Positions 56,015 through 64,000 of a DNA stretch of 64,000 nucleotides are shown here, one piece after another; positions within the stretch are counted from its first letter, which is position 1, and the number at the start of each line of letters is the position of its first letter. The DNA is taken from assembly GCF_030148435.1 (NCBI RefSeq), contig NZ_JASBTN010000054.1:1-64000 (forward strand), read 5' to 3'. The notes under the pieces were generated by a model that was not told where the DNA came from, made no database searches, and worked only from the letters and a program-made list of their open reading frames with translations. Source of the stretch: Aliiroseovarius sp. (GTDB lineage: Bacteria; Pseudomonadota; Alphaproteobacteria; Rhodobacterales; Rhodobacteraceae). The position numbers and the translations under genes were made by a program.

Positions 56015-56032
56015 TTGTCAGCGTTTTGTCAG
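56015..56032 (-). promoter_or_regulatory. 11-bp-spaced direct repeats, candidate response-regulator site
   Basis: On the minus strand, CTGACAAAACG is followed directly by CTGACAATCCG, so CTGACAA recurs with an 11-bp period. This is the layout of OmpR/PhoB-family sites. It lies about 92-109 bp before the short Tat protein start. The cotranscribed regulator at 53006 is the obvious candidate binder. Confidence 0.55.
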
Positions 56033-56160
56033 GGAGGGGCGCCGGCGGGTATTGGCGCCCCGGTGACGCCCCAGCCAAATCGGGCCGATCCGGACGGGCT
56101 TGACCTTTGCACCCGGCCGACACCGTGCAGCCAGGGTCGGCTTTCCGTGTTCCTCACAAT

Positions 56161-57780
56161 TCAGAACAGCCCGGGACTGCCCGACCCGACCTTGATCCGC
56201 GTGGGATTTACGCTGATGGTCCCCTGCTTGTTCGACACTGCGCCCTTCTTCAGCTCGCCCCGTATCGCCAGCAAACCAAGACGGTGGTCGGCACAGGTGC
56301 GCACAACTTCTGCCCGCTTGCGGGAGAACTCCATCAGGTGTTTGGCCCAAGCCTCCTGGCTCAGCGCGATGCGCCTGGAGAACGTGCCGGAGCCATAACC
56401 GGTCTCATAGACCCTCTTGCCCATCAACACCGCCTGATAGGTCGGATGATTGAACAGGTTATCCGTCTCCAGATCCAACGGTGTCGGTGGCTGGTGTTTC
56501 CACAGTTCAAGGTTTTCGGCCAGCCGGTCGGGCACTTCCAGCTCGGTCCGGGCGTCGATCCAGTACTGGCTGTCGGTCCGGTTGCCCAAGGCGTAGTGCA
56601 GGCAGATGAAATCCAGCACTTCGCTATAGAGCGCATTCATGGTCTTGTTGTAGCGGTTCCGGTGCGCATCGTCGAAATCACTGTCCGGGAAATAGGAAAT
56701 CAGCCGCTGGATCCCCAGGTCGATCATGTGGATCGCCGTAGATTCCAACGGCTCGATGAACCCGCTGGACAGGCCGATGGCAATGCAGTTCTTGACCCAG
56801 GCATTGCGCGTGCGGCCCACCCGCATCGGAATCACCCGCGGTTCGGCCCCCTTGGGCGCATCGGAGCCCAGATGCGCCATGAATTCGTCACGCGCCTCGT
56901 CATCCGTGCGGTGCGCGCTGGAATAGACATACCCGGTCCCAATCCGGTGGAAAAGCGGCACCCGCCAGCTCCACCCGGCACCCAATGCGGTGGAGGTGGT
57001 GCACGAGGCGATTGCTTTCGGATCGGGATGCGGGATCTGCAACGCCATTGCGCGGTCGTTGCCCAGGTATTTCGAATAGTCGATAAAGGGCTCCTTGAGC
57101 GCCTTGTTGATAATCAGCCCCCTGAACCCGGTACAATCGATCACAAGCTCGACCGGATGGCGCCCGCGTTCCTTGAGCTGCACCGCGGCAACATAGCCCC
57201 GGTCGTCCAGTTCGACCCCCTCAACATCGTCCAGGATATGCTCGACCCCGCGTTCGGCGCCAAGCTCGGACAGCATCTTGGCAAACTCGCCGGCATCCAG
57301 GTGATAGGCGTAGCCCGCGAGGGCGTGAACCGTGCCGGTCTCCAGCGAGAAGGGCCCCTTGTTGGCCTCGACGAGATCCAGGTTGGGGGTAAAGGTCTGG
57401 CAGAAATCGCGCCCGCCCGATCCGAAGGCGTGATGAAAGTGACAGGCCTCAGCCCCACCAATCTGCACCGGGCGGCCGAACGGGTTCAGATAGTCGATCA
57501 GCTTGCCGTCCGGCCCGACATTCCATTGCCGAAACATCACCCCCAGCTTGAACGAGGCGTTGCAGCGGCGAAAGAACTCCTGCAACGGCACTTTCAGCAT
57601 CTTCAGGGTTGCCGGCATCTGCGGCACCGTGGCCTCGCCAACCCCGACGGTTGGAATGTTCGGGCTTTCGATCAACTGGATCTTCAGGCTGTCCTCGGAC
57701 AGGGTACGCAGCATGATTGCCGCCAGCCACCCTGCCGTGCCCCCTCCAACAATCGTAACCGTCTTGATCGGCTCTCCCAC
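56161..57780 (-). CDS. Flavin-dependent tryptophan-halogenase-family enzyme
   Basis: 539 residues, the usual length. It has the FAD motif VTIVGGGTAGWLAAIM, GVGEATVPQM, the active-site lysine in NASFKLGVMF (K78), GWSWRVPLFHRIG matching the WxWxIP halogenase motif (Val for Ile), and GFIEPLESTAIHM with the second catalytic residue (E346). The enzyme would use FADH2, O2 and halide to make HOCl/HOBr, directed by the Lys to an indole or other aromatic ring. A GTG start has AGGAGGGG 5 bases upstream. No flavin reductase is nearby, so a cellular one must serve. Family members without halogenase activity exist, so substrate and halide are open. Confidence 0.9.
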   Translation of the reverse strand: MGEPIKTVTIVGGGTAGWLAAIMLRTLSEDSLKIQLIESPNIPTVGVGEATVPQMPATLKMLKVPLQEFFRRCNASFKLGVMFRQWNVGPDGKLIDYLNPFGRPVQIGGAEACHFHHAFGSGGRDFCQTFTPNLDLVEANKGPFSLETGTVHALAGYAYHLDAGEFAKMLSELGAERGVEHILDDVEGVELDDRGYVAAVQLKERGRHPVELVIDCTGFRGLIINKALKEPFIDYSKYLGNDRAMALQIPHPDPKAIASCTTSTALGAGWSWRVPLFHRIGTGYVYSSAHRTDDEARDEFMAHLGSDAPKGAEPRVIPMRVGRTRNAWVKNCIAIGLSSGFIEPLESTAIHMIDLGIQRLISYFPDSDFDDAHRNRYNKTMNALYSEVLDFICLHYALGNRTDSQYWIDARTELEVPDRLAENLELWKHQPPTPLDLETDNLFNHPTYQAVLMGKRVYETGYGSGTFSRRIALSQEAWAKHLMEFSRKRAEVVRTCADHRLGLLAIRGELKKGAVSNKQGTISVNPTRIKVGSGSPGLF

Positions 57781-57931
57781 GCTTTCCCCTCCTCAATCAA
57801 ACCTGTTCGAATGCTTGCTGAGAACGAAGGCTAACCAGAACCGCATGCTGGCGAAAGCCCCGCAGGAGTTTTTGGCGCCAGGCGAGGTTAAGAGAATCGG
57901 ACCGACACGCCCTGCCGCTGACCCACGATGT

Positions 57932-57952
57932 CCCGGCCCCGTCAGGGCCGGG
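57932..57952 (-). terminator. Hairpin after tctA
   Basis: CCCGGCCC and GGGCCGGG pair around a 5-base loop between tctA and the halogenase gene. There is no T-tract on the minus strand, so termination strength is uncertain. Confidence 0.45.
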
Positions 57953-58008
57953 CATTTGGAGGTGCGGGGTGGCGCGCGCGATTCGGGATGGCGAGCCCAT
58001 TTAGCGGA

Positions 58009-59523
58009 TCAATCCCCTTCGGCGACACCTGCCTGCCGGGCCTTGGCGCGGCGCGCGCGGTAGCTGGGAACGATCACCAGCAGAACGGCTATCACCAGCA
58101 GACCAAGGGTCATCGGCCGATCAAGGATAAACCCAATTCCGTCATAGAGCTGCATGGACCGCGAGAAGTTGTCCTCCAGCATCCCTCCCAGAATGAAACC
58201 GATCAGCAGGGGCGCCAGCGGGTAATCGGCGAATTTCAGGATCGTGGCGCAGATTCCCATGCCGACGAGGATCAGCAGCTCTGTCGCATTGTTCTGGCCG
58301 ATGTAGCTGCCCATCAGCGTGAAGAACAGGATGAAAGGGATCAGGTAGTTGCGCGGGATGGACAGCACCTTGGCGATATAGGGGATCAGCGGCAGGTTCA
58401 GCACCAGCAGGACCAGATTGCCGATGTACATCGAGATGATGACCGCCCAGAAGATCTGTGGCTCATCAATCATCAGGCGCGGGCCCGGCGTCACGTTCAG
58501 CGCGATCAGCGCCCCCAACAGGATCGCAGTTGTCCCCGAGCCGGGAATGCCCAGCGTCAACAGGGGGACGAAAGAACCGGTGCAGGCGGCATTGTTCGCG
58601 GTCTCGGGCGCGGCGAGGCCCTTGATCGAGCCATCGCCGAATTCCTCCTGTTCTTCCTTGCTCGCGATGTTGCGCTCGACCGCATACCCCAGGAACGACG
58701 CGATGGTCGCTCCGGCACCCGGCAACACGCCGATGAAGAAGCCCTGGATCGACTGCCGTCCGATCACCGGGGCGATCTTGCGCCCCTCCTCACGGGTGAT
58801 GCGCAGATTCTCGATCTTGCCACCGCTGCCCTGGATCGAACGGCCCGGGTTCAGAACCAGGAACAGCGCCTCGGGCAGGGCGAACATCGCCATGGCCAGG
58901 GTGATGAAGCTGAAGCCCGACTGCAGGTCCATCAGCCCCATGGTGAACCGAGGCATGTTGAACAGCACACCTTCGCCCACGGTCGCCATGACCAGCCCGA
59001 GCAGGGTCATCAGCACCGCCTTTGCCACGTTTCCGGTTCCGGCGAAAGCCGCGATGGCCGACAGGCCCACGACCATCAGCGCAAAGTATTCGGCCGAGTG
59101 GAACAGCAGGGCAACGGTTGACAGCATCGGGGCAAAGACCATCAGCAGCAGCGCGCCGATGCTTCCGCCCGCGAAGGAGGAGATGGCCGCAATGGTCAGC
59201 GCCTTGCCGGCCTGTCCCTTTCGGGCCATCGGATATCCGTCGAAGCTGGAGGCCACGGTCCCTGCCACGCCGGGGGCGTTGAGCAGGATCGACGAGGTGG
59301 AGCCGCCAAAGATGGCCCCGTAGTACACACCGGCCAACAGGATCAGGGCGGCGGAAGGGTCGCCGATGGTGATGGCAACCGGGATCATGATCGCGATGAT
59401 CGACATCGGCCCGAGACCCGGCAGCATGCCGATGAACGTGCCGATCAGACAACCGGCGACCACCATAAACAGGTTCTGAATTGAGAAGGCGGCAGCGAGG
59501 CCAAGCAGAAGTCCTTCAAGCAT
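58009..59523 (-). CDS. tctA: Tripartite tricarboxylate transporter, large permease subunit
   Basis: 504 residues with about 12 helices. FIGMLPGLGPMSIIAIMIPV is the glycine/proline-rich signature of TctA, and GVLPGAGATIASFLGYAVE is its second copy. It takes up citrate or another carboxylate together with TctB and the periplasmic TctC, driven by ion gradients. The start lies 11 bp after tctB. The substrate is not readable; many Rhodobacteraceae have several TTT systems. Confidence 0.94.
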   Translation of the reverse strand: MLEGLLLGLAAAFSIQNLFMVVAGCLIGTFIGMLPGLGPMSIIAIMIPVAITIGDPSAALILLAGVYYGAIFGGSTSSILLNAPGVAGTVASSFDGYPMARKGQAGKALTIAAISSFAGGSIGALLLMVFAPMLSTVALLFHSAEYFALMVVGLSAIAAFAGTGNVAKAVLMTLLGLVMATVGEGVLFNMPRFTMGLMDLQSGFSFITLAMAMFALPEALFLVLNPGRSIQGSGGKIENLRITREEGRKIAPVIGRQSIQGFFIGVLPGAGATIASFLGYAVERNIASKEEQEEFGDGSIKGLAAPETANNAACTGSFVPLLTLGIPGSGTTAILLGALIALNVTPGPRLMIDEPQIFWAVIISMYIGNLVLLVLNLPLIPYIAKVLSIPRNYLIPFILFFTLMGSYIGQNNATELLILVGMGICATILKFADYPLAPLLIGFILGGMLEDNFSRSMQLYDGIGFILDRPMTLGLLVIAVLLVIVPSYRARRAKARQAGVAEGD

Positions 59524-59534
59524 GTCTCATCTCC

Positions 59535-60017
59535 TCAGATAAAGAATGGCCAGGGGCGCAGGAAAATGCCCAGAACCTCGTCGACAAGGTACCAGACTGC
59601 GAAACTGGCGATGCCGGCGACGGGCAAAAGGATGTGAAACTTGCGCTCGCCAAGGGCGAAGGCGCCGACGGACAGGAAACCGAATGTCGCCAGCAGGAAC
59701 CCCGCCGGGCGCAGCAGCAGCGCATAGGCCACCATCAGCCCCAGCAGCAGCACGGCCTGGATCAGGTTGTAATCCCCAAGACGCCGGTAATCGATGTCAG
59801 GTGCTTTTCCGTCGTTGGCGGGCTTCTCCAGCCCCAGCAGGATGAACAGCGAGGTCAGAACCGTGAGGACCGCAAGAACCTTCGGGAAGGTGCTCGGCCA
59901 GATCGGATTGCGCTGCATGAAGGGCGGCAACTGCCCGTCCATGGTGAAAAACGCGGCATAGCCATAGGCCAATGCGATGCAGAGAATGACGAATGCAACC
60001 CAGCGGTCCAGTGCCAT
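59535..60017 (-). CDS. tctB: Tripartite tricarboxylate transporter, small permease subunit
   Basis: 160 residues, four predicted helices (for example WVAFVILCIALAYGYAAFF and AVLLLGLMVAYALLLRPAGF), the TctB layout. It forms the membrane complex with TctA. It lies 271 bp from tctC across a hairpin-rich element, and 11 bp before tctA. Confidence 0.9.
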   Translation of the reverse strand: MALDRWVAFVILCIALAYGYAAFFTMDGQLPPFMQRNPIWPSTFPKVLAVLTVLTSLFILLGLEKPANDGKAPDIDYRRLGDYNLIQAVLLLGLMVAYALLLRPAGFLLATFGFLSVGAFALGERKFHILLPVAGIASFAVWYLVDEVLGIFLRPWPFFI

Positions 60018-60046
60018 CGGAGCCCTCCATTTTTTCTGTTGGCGTC

Positions 60047-60277
60047 AGGGGCGTTGCCCCTCTTGAGCCTGCGGCTCAATTCACCCCAAGGTATTTCGGG
60101 CAAGAGGAAAGAGATTGTTAACCAATCCCGGCCTAAGGTGGGATCACGGTACAGGCTGAGGAGCCGATGACCGTGCAAGGGGAAGGTATTTCCTTCCATC
60201 CGGGGAGGGTACGCGCGTGCTCTCCCCTTCCTCTTGCCTCAAATACCTCGGGGAGCGCGAGGGGCAGCGCCCCTCGC
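60047..60277. repeat. Hairpin-rich inverted-repeat element between tctC and tctB
   Basis: Long imperfect inverted arms face each other: CCCCAAGGTATTTC... GGCAAGAGGAA (60084-60114) and the complement of CCCCGAGGTATTTGAGGCAAGAGGAA (60221-60253). Four perfect short hairpins lie in or beside them: AGGGGC/GCCCCT (60047-60061), TTGAGCC/GGCTCAA (60063-60079), GGAAGG/CCTTCC (60181-60197) and GCGAGGGGC/GCCCCTCGC (60257-60277). It resembles a small intergenic repeat family. The last hairpin follows the tctC stop and could reduce readthrough into tctB-tctA. Confidence 0.6.
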
Positions 60278-60288
60278 ACCCGAAGGTT

Positions 60289-61263
60289 TCAGAGGAAGCC
60301 GAGCTTTCTCATCAGGTCGCCGATGACCTGTTCCTGGCCTTCCAGGAAGGCACGGAAATCATCGCCCGAGTTGTGAATGTTCACCCAACCGTTGCGGGCG
60401 CGCACGGCTTCCCATTCGGGTGTGGCGTACATCTTGGCGATGGCGTCCTGATAGGCGGCCAGCTTGTCAGCCGGCAGGCCCGGTGCGCCGAAGAACCCGC
60501 GCCAGTTGACGAAGGTCGTATCGATACCCTGTTCCTTCATCGTGGGCGCGTCGCCATAGGCGTCCACACGTTCGTCCGAAGTCACGCCGAGGATCTTGAC
60601 CTCACCGGCCTCGGCCAGGGCCACCGCTTCGGAGAAACCGGTCGACAGCGCCTTGATCTCTCCTGACAACAGCGCGGCCATGGCTTTCCCGCCGGCGTCA
60701 TAGGGGATGTATTTCACGGCCAGCGCATCCTTGCCTGCGGCCTCCATCACCATGGCAGCCACCAGGTGATCCATGCCACCGGGAACCGAGCCGCCACCGA
60801 TCGCCGTGGACGAGGCGTCCGCATCAAATGCGGCCAGCAGGTCATCCATCGAGTTCAACGGGCTGTCCTCGGCCACGACCAGCGCGGCATAGTCTCCGAT
60901 GGTGCCCGAGACCAGGGTCAGGTCGCGGAAGTTGTGCGGGAACACACCGGTCAGCGAGCGGATCACGATGGGGGTAGAGTTCACCATCAGCGTGCCGTAC
61001 TGGCTTTCCGCATTCTCGATCAGGTAGCCGATGGCCTTGCCGCCACCACCACCGGACATGTTCTCGTAGGACGCGGTGCCGACCAGACCTGCGCCGGTCA
61101 GGGCCTCGCCTGTGCCGCGCGCGGTGCCATCCCAGCCACCGCCCGCCCCGCCGGGGATCAGGAAGTGGATGGCGTCGACAACAGGCTCGGCCGCGACTGG
61201 CCCGGAAACTGCAAATGCCGCCATGGCTGCGAGAAGGGCGCGACGGCCCAGTGATAGTGTCAT
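60289..61263 (-). CDS. tctC: Tripartite tricarboxylate transporter, periplasmic binding protein
   Basis: 324 residues. The signal peptide ends VSGPVAAEP. The TctC fold shows as IHFLIPGGAGGGWDGTARGTGE (the ligand-gripping loop), YENMSGGGGGKAIGYLIE and MVMEAAGKDALAVKYIPYDAGG. It captures the carboxylate and hands it to TctAB. It is the first gene of the leftward operon and is divergent from tctD. Confidence 0.94.
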   Translation of the reverse strand: MTLSLGRRALLAAMAAFAVSGPVAAEPVVDAIHFLIPGGAGGGWDGTARGTGEALTGAGLVGTASYENMSGGGGGKAIGYLIENAESQYGTLMVNSTPIVIRSLTGVFPHNFRDLTLVSGTIGDYAALVVAEDSPLNSMDDLLAAFDADASSTAIGGGSVPGGMDHLVAAMVMEAAGKDALAVKYIPYDAGGKAMAALLSGEIKALSTGFSEAVALAEAGEVKILGVTSDERVDAYGDAPTMKEQGIDTTFVNWRGFFGAPGLPADKLAAYQDAIAKMYATPEWEAVRARNGWVNIHNSGDDFRAFLEGQEQVIGDLMRKLGFL

Positions 61264-61330
61264 GTCTTGGTCCTCCCATTTGACATTGGCGGCGCTTGCC
61301 GCTCATGTCGGAAGACACTGACGCCCCAAG

Positions 61331-61348
61331 CTGACACAAAGCTGACAC
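61331..61348. promoter_or_regulatory. 11-bp-spaced CTGACAC repeats between tctC and tctD
   Basis: CTGACAC begins at 61331 and again at 61342. A third CTGACG starts at 61318. The spacing fits binding by an OmpR-family regulator such as TctD in the shared promoter region. Confidence 0.55.
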
Positions 61349-61384
61349 CGTCAAAAAAAGACAAATGGAGAAACCAGACCCCCC

Positions 61385-62050
61385 ATGCGGTTCCTGTTGA
61401 TCGAAGACAATGCGCAACTTGCCGAGGCGGTGGTCGACAGGCTGATGCTTGACGGCCATGTGGTCGATCACGCGCCTGATCTTCAGACTGCTTGCAGCTT
61501 CACGGACACCACCAGCTACGATTTGATTTTATTGGATATTATGCTCCCGGATGGAGACGGTCGGTCATTTCTGGAAACGCACCGCAACCAAAAATCGAAA
61601 ACGCCGGTCATCGTTCTGACCGCCCGGTCGGAGGTTTCGGATCGGGTAGGGATTCTCGATCTTGGTGCGGATGACTACATGGTCAAACCGATCGACTTTT
61701 CCGAGCTTGAAGCCCGATGCCGGGCGGTGCTGCGCCGCCGCGGGGGGGCGGCGCACAACCTGCTGACCCTTGGTGATCTGCGTTTCGATTCGCTTTCCGG
61801 TACGCTCAAGGTCGCGGATCGCGATATCCAGTTGCGCACCCGGGAACTGCGCCTTTTCGAGGTGCTGGCAAACGCTCCCGGGCAGGTCTTTTCGAAGTCC
61901 GCCCTCGTGGACCGGCTGTTTTCCTACGACGAAGATGTCACGGAGAACGCGATCGAGGTGTATGTTGCGCGGCTCAGGCGGCACCTGCAGGCGTCGACCG
62001 TGAAAATCACGACGATCAGAGGGCTTGGCTACAAGTTAGAAACGGAATGA
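61385..62050 (+). CDS. tctD: Response regulator TctD
   Basis: 221 residues of the OmpR type. The receiver has FLLIEDNAQLAEAVVDRL, the Asp in YDLILLDIMLPDGDG, and the Lys in DDYMVKPID. The winged helix has LRTRELRLFEVLANAPGQ and ENAIEVYVARLRRHLQ. It is divergent from tctC with the paired CTGACAC boxes between, so it probably turns on tctCBA when its kinase senses the carboxylate. The stop overlaps the tctE start (ATGA). Confidence 0.92.
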   Translation: MRFLLIEDNAQLAEAVVDRLMLDGHVVDHAPDLQTACSFTDTTSYDLILLDIMLPDGDGRSFLETHRNQKSKTPVIVLTARSEVSDRVGILDLGADDYMVKPIDFSELEARCRAVLRRRGGAAHNLLTLGDLRFDSLSGTLKVADRDIQLRTRELRLFEVLANAPGQVFSKSALVDRLFSYDEDVTENAIEVYVARLRRHLQASTVKITTIRGLGYKLETE

Positions 62051-63423
62051 GCACACCCACGGCCCATGGTTCGATCCGCCGCCGCCTATTGCTGTCATTG
62101 CTGGCCAGCGCGGCGGTTCTGGCAGTCGTGGTGTATTTCGTGGTGCAATCCGTGGCGCGCCAGACCGCACAGGAAAGCCAGGACAATGTCCTGGTGGCCT
62201 CGGCCCTGTCGATTCTGGACAGTGCGCGGTTTGTCAACGGACAGGTCAATGTCGATCTGCCCTATTCCGCCCTGTCGATGCTGGACAGTATCTCCGAGGA
62301 GCGGGTCTTCTACGCGATCCGCCTGGAAAACGAGTTTCTCAGCGGCTACCCCGACCTGCCCCGGACCAATCCGGCCCCTGGCGGGAGGCCGGTTTATCTG
62401 TCGGCACCCTTTCTGGGTGAAGAGGTGCGCATTGCGGCAGTCCGTCGACCTGTGTCCACGGATGGGGGGCAAAGCTACATTCAGGTCTCCGTTGCGCAAA
62501 CCCTATCGGGGCAGAAACAGGCCCTGGCGCGCATATCACGCACTTCGCTGGGGATCGGGGGCGGTTTCTTTCTGCTGTCTGTCCTGATCGCGGCGATCAT
62601 TGCCCGCAGTACGATCCACCCGCTGGATCGACTGACCGCATCGGTTTCGCGCCGGGGTCCCAAGGACCTGCGCCCGGTCGCGGCGCCCGTCCCGTCCGAG
62701 ATGGTCCCGCTGGTTGCCTCCCTGAACTCCTTCATGCGGCGGCTGCACCGTTCCCTGTTGCGCTCCGAGGACTTCATCGCCGAAGCGGCGCATCGGGTGC
62801 GCACGCCACTGGCCATCGTCCGCACCAAGGCCGAAATCGTTCAACGCAAGACCGACGACCCCGACACCCGTGCCGCCCTGAAGGAAATGATCCACGCCAT
62901 AGACGACAGTTCGCGCACCGCCGGGCAGTTGCTGGACCATGCCATGGTCACATTCCGGCTGGATCACCTGGCCAATGAAAGGATCAGCCTGCTCCGGCTG
63001 ATACAGGATGCCGTGGAACGCCTGCGCCCGATGTCCGAATTGAAGGACATCGGCATGGAGGTCACGGGCACCGCGGACGCGACGATCCAGGGCGACCCGA
63101 TCCTGTTGCAAAACGCGCTGCACAACCTGCTGGACAACGCGGTGAAATACGCCCCCCCCGGCTCTGATGTCGCTGTCGCCCTTGCGCTTGGCGACGATGT
63201 CGCCGTGGTGACGGTCGCTGACAACGGGCTGGGTTTCCCCGAGGCTGAACTTGGCCAGCTTGCGCAGCGGTTTTCCCGTGGCAGCAACGCGCAGAGCGTC
63301 GTCGGTTCCGGGCTTGGGTTGACCATCGTGAAAGAAGTGACCGAAGCCCACGGTGGCCACATGCGGATCAGCAACAACCCCGGAGGTGGCGCATGCGTCA
63401 GTTTGCACTTTCCCTTGTCCTGA
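62047..63423 (+). CDS. tctE: Sensor histidine kinase TctE
   Basis: 458 residues. It has a helix at about 14-37, a periplasmic domain of about 130 residues, a second helix at about 170-190 and a HAMP-like linker. The HisKA box holds FIAEAAHRVRTPLAIVRTKAE, and the HATPase has LQNALHNLLDNAVKYAPPG, VADNGLGFPEAEL and GSGLGLTIVKEV. It would sense tricarboxylate, alone or through a binding protein. Its last 31 bp overlap the start of the next gene. Confidence 0.92.
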   Translation: MSTPTAHGSIRRRLLLSLLASAAVLAVVVYFVVQSVARQTAQESQDNVLVASALSILDSARFVNGQVNVDLPYSALSMLDSISEERVFYAIRLENEFLSGYPDLPRTNPAPGGRPVYLSAPFLGEEVRIAAVRRPVSTDGGQSYIQVSVAQTLSGQKQALARISRTSLGIGGGFFLLSVLIAAIIARSTIHPLDRLTASVSRRGPKDLRPVAAPVPSEMVPLVASLNSFMRRLHRSLLRSEDFIAEAAHRVRTPLAIVRTKAEIVQRKTDDPDTRAALKEMIHAIDDSSRTAGQLLDHAMVTFRLDHLANERISLLRLIQDAVERLRPMSELKDIGMEVTGTADATIQGDPILLQNALHNLLDNAVKYAPPGSDVAVALALGDDVAVVTVADNGLGFPEAELGQLAQRFSRGSNAQSVVGSGLGLTIVKEVTEAHGGHMRISNNPGGGACVSLHFPLS

Positions 63424-64000
63424 CATTCACGGCCGGATGGGCCAATGCCTTCGAGACGGAAAGCTTTGAACGGTTCGGCCCGGCCGGCAGCACAGAGGTG
63501 CTCAGGATCATCTCGACCGCCGATATCGCGTTTTTCGAACCGATGATCACATCCTTCCTTGCCACACGGCCGGGCATGGCGATCGACTATACCGTCGCGA
63601 GTTCCACGGAACTTCAGAAGGCCATCGTGGATGAGGGCGAGGTTTTCGACCTGGCCATTTCCAGCGCCATGGACCTGCAGACCAAGCTTGCCAATGATGG
63701 CTGGGCGCGCAAACACTGGTCCTCCGCCACCGAATCCCTGCCGGAGTGGGCCAGGTGGAACGACATGCTGTTCGCGTTCACGCAGGAACCCGCCACGATC
63801 GTGGTCTCCAAATCCGCGTTCGGGGACCTGCCCATCCCCCGCAACCGGCACGACCTGATCAACCTTCTGCGCGAACACCCCGACCTTTTCCGCAACCGGG
63901 TTGGCACCTATGACGTCCGTCAATCCGGGCTGGGCTACCTGTTTGCAACGCAGGACACGCGCGCATCCGAAACCTACTGGCGCCTGACCGAGGTGATGGG
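63393..64000 (+). CDS. Periplasmic solute-binding protein (ABC type), 3' end outside the window
   Basis: About 202 residues are visible. The ATG at 63393 lies inside tctE, with GGAGGTGG 7 bases before it. A signal peptide (MRQFALSLVLTFTAGWANAF) is followed by an extracellular solute-binding fold: VLRIISTADIAFFEPMITSF, then DLAISSAMDLQTKLANDGWA. It looks like an iron/phosphate/sulfonate-type class II binding protein. The overlap with tctE suggests it either feeds a ligand to the kinase or is coexpressed with it. The frame runs off the window. Confidence 0.78.
   Translation, partial: MRQFALSLVLTFTAGWANAFETESFERFGPAGSTEVLRIISTADIAFFEPMITSFLATRPGMAIDYTVASSTELQKAIVDEGEVFDLAISSAMDLQTKLANDGWARKHWSSATESLPEWARWNDMLFAFTQEPATIVVSKSAFGDLPIPRNRHDLINLLREHPDLFRNRVGTYDVRQSGLGYLFATQDTRASETYWRLTEVM

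Noticed and set aside
57781-58008. Separate flavin reductase for the halogenase
   Set aside because: The gap upstream holds no gene, and no flavin reductase of the halogenase-partner type is seen within the cluster.
60167-60376. Small open frame beginning MTVQGEG within the tctB-tctC element
   Set aside because: It does have GAGGAGCCG before the ATG, but it reads through the hairpins into antisense of tctC and has an Arg/Ser-rich shadow-like composition.

Overview
The window is GC-rich, densely coded chromosomal DNA from an alphaproteobacterium, most likely of the Roseobacter/Rhodobacteraceae group. Indicators are MipZ in place of MinCD, a SAM-II riboswitch before metZ, BluB, FolE2, a c-type cytochrome and pseudoazurin near aa3 oxidase subunit I, a TIGR02300 acidic protein, a tripartite tricarboxylate transporter, tandem Lrp regulators beside ilvC, and a TTAAC-N5-GTTAAC CtrA-type site. 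No rRNA, CRISPR array, integrase or insertion sequence was recognised.

Layout. 1-6800: an EamA permease end, yciB, SAM-II-controlled metZ, folE2, trkH and a ThDP decarboxylase. 6859-15211: a SPOR/peptidoglycan-binding protein with a dead protease fold, then glyQ, a small membrane protein, glyS and a PPDK-like enzyme. 15355-19769: a SleB-type wall hydrolase, folB-folP-glmM and a secreted unknown. 19807-26482: an EamA permease, ilvC with a divergent pair of coupled Lrp regulators, a class V aminotransferase, a small membrane protein, a UbiH-like monooxygenase and a HAD nucleotidase. 26580-31736: a GntR regulator, a glycosyltransferase carrying an N-terminal MshEN (c-di-GMP-type) domain with a CtrA-like site upstream, carA, yqeY and a DUF2244 protein. 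31866-38437: ctaD, cytochrome c, pseudoazurin, lipB, tRNA-Leu(GAG), mipZ and a cation/proton antiporter.

38583-46497 is the ribosome and SRP block, read leftwards: ffh, two GNATs, chorismate mutase, rpsP, bluB, rimM, two sulfotransferase-like genes, trmD, rplS, rpmE. The usual rpsP-rimM-trmD-rplS order is kept but carries three inserted genes. 46771-51390 holds an EamA permease, a LysR/azoreductase pair, a GntR regulator with a 16-bp palindrome, a YgjP-type metallopeptidase, the acidic protein and tRNA-Ala(GGC).

The most unusual region is 51654-57780, read leftwards: a flavin-dependent tryptophan-halogenase-family enzyme; a short Tat-signal, Ser/Ala/Thr/Pro-rich protein; an HPr-kinase-like P-loop protein with a C-terminal PqqD domain; a second Tat-signal, Ser/Pro-rich protein ending in a PepSY-like domain; and a response regulator and histidine kinase. 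The last four genes overlap or abut. Direct repeats with an 11-bp period lie upstream of the short Tat protein. This looks like a modification/export/signalling system, but its substrate is unknown.

58009-64000 is a complete tctA-tctB-tctC operon with the divergent tctD-tctE two-component pair. An overlapping solute-binding protein gene starts inside the end of tctE and runs off the window.
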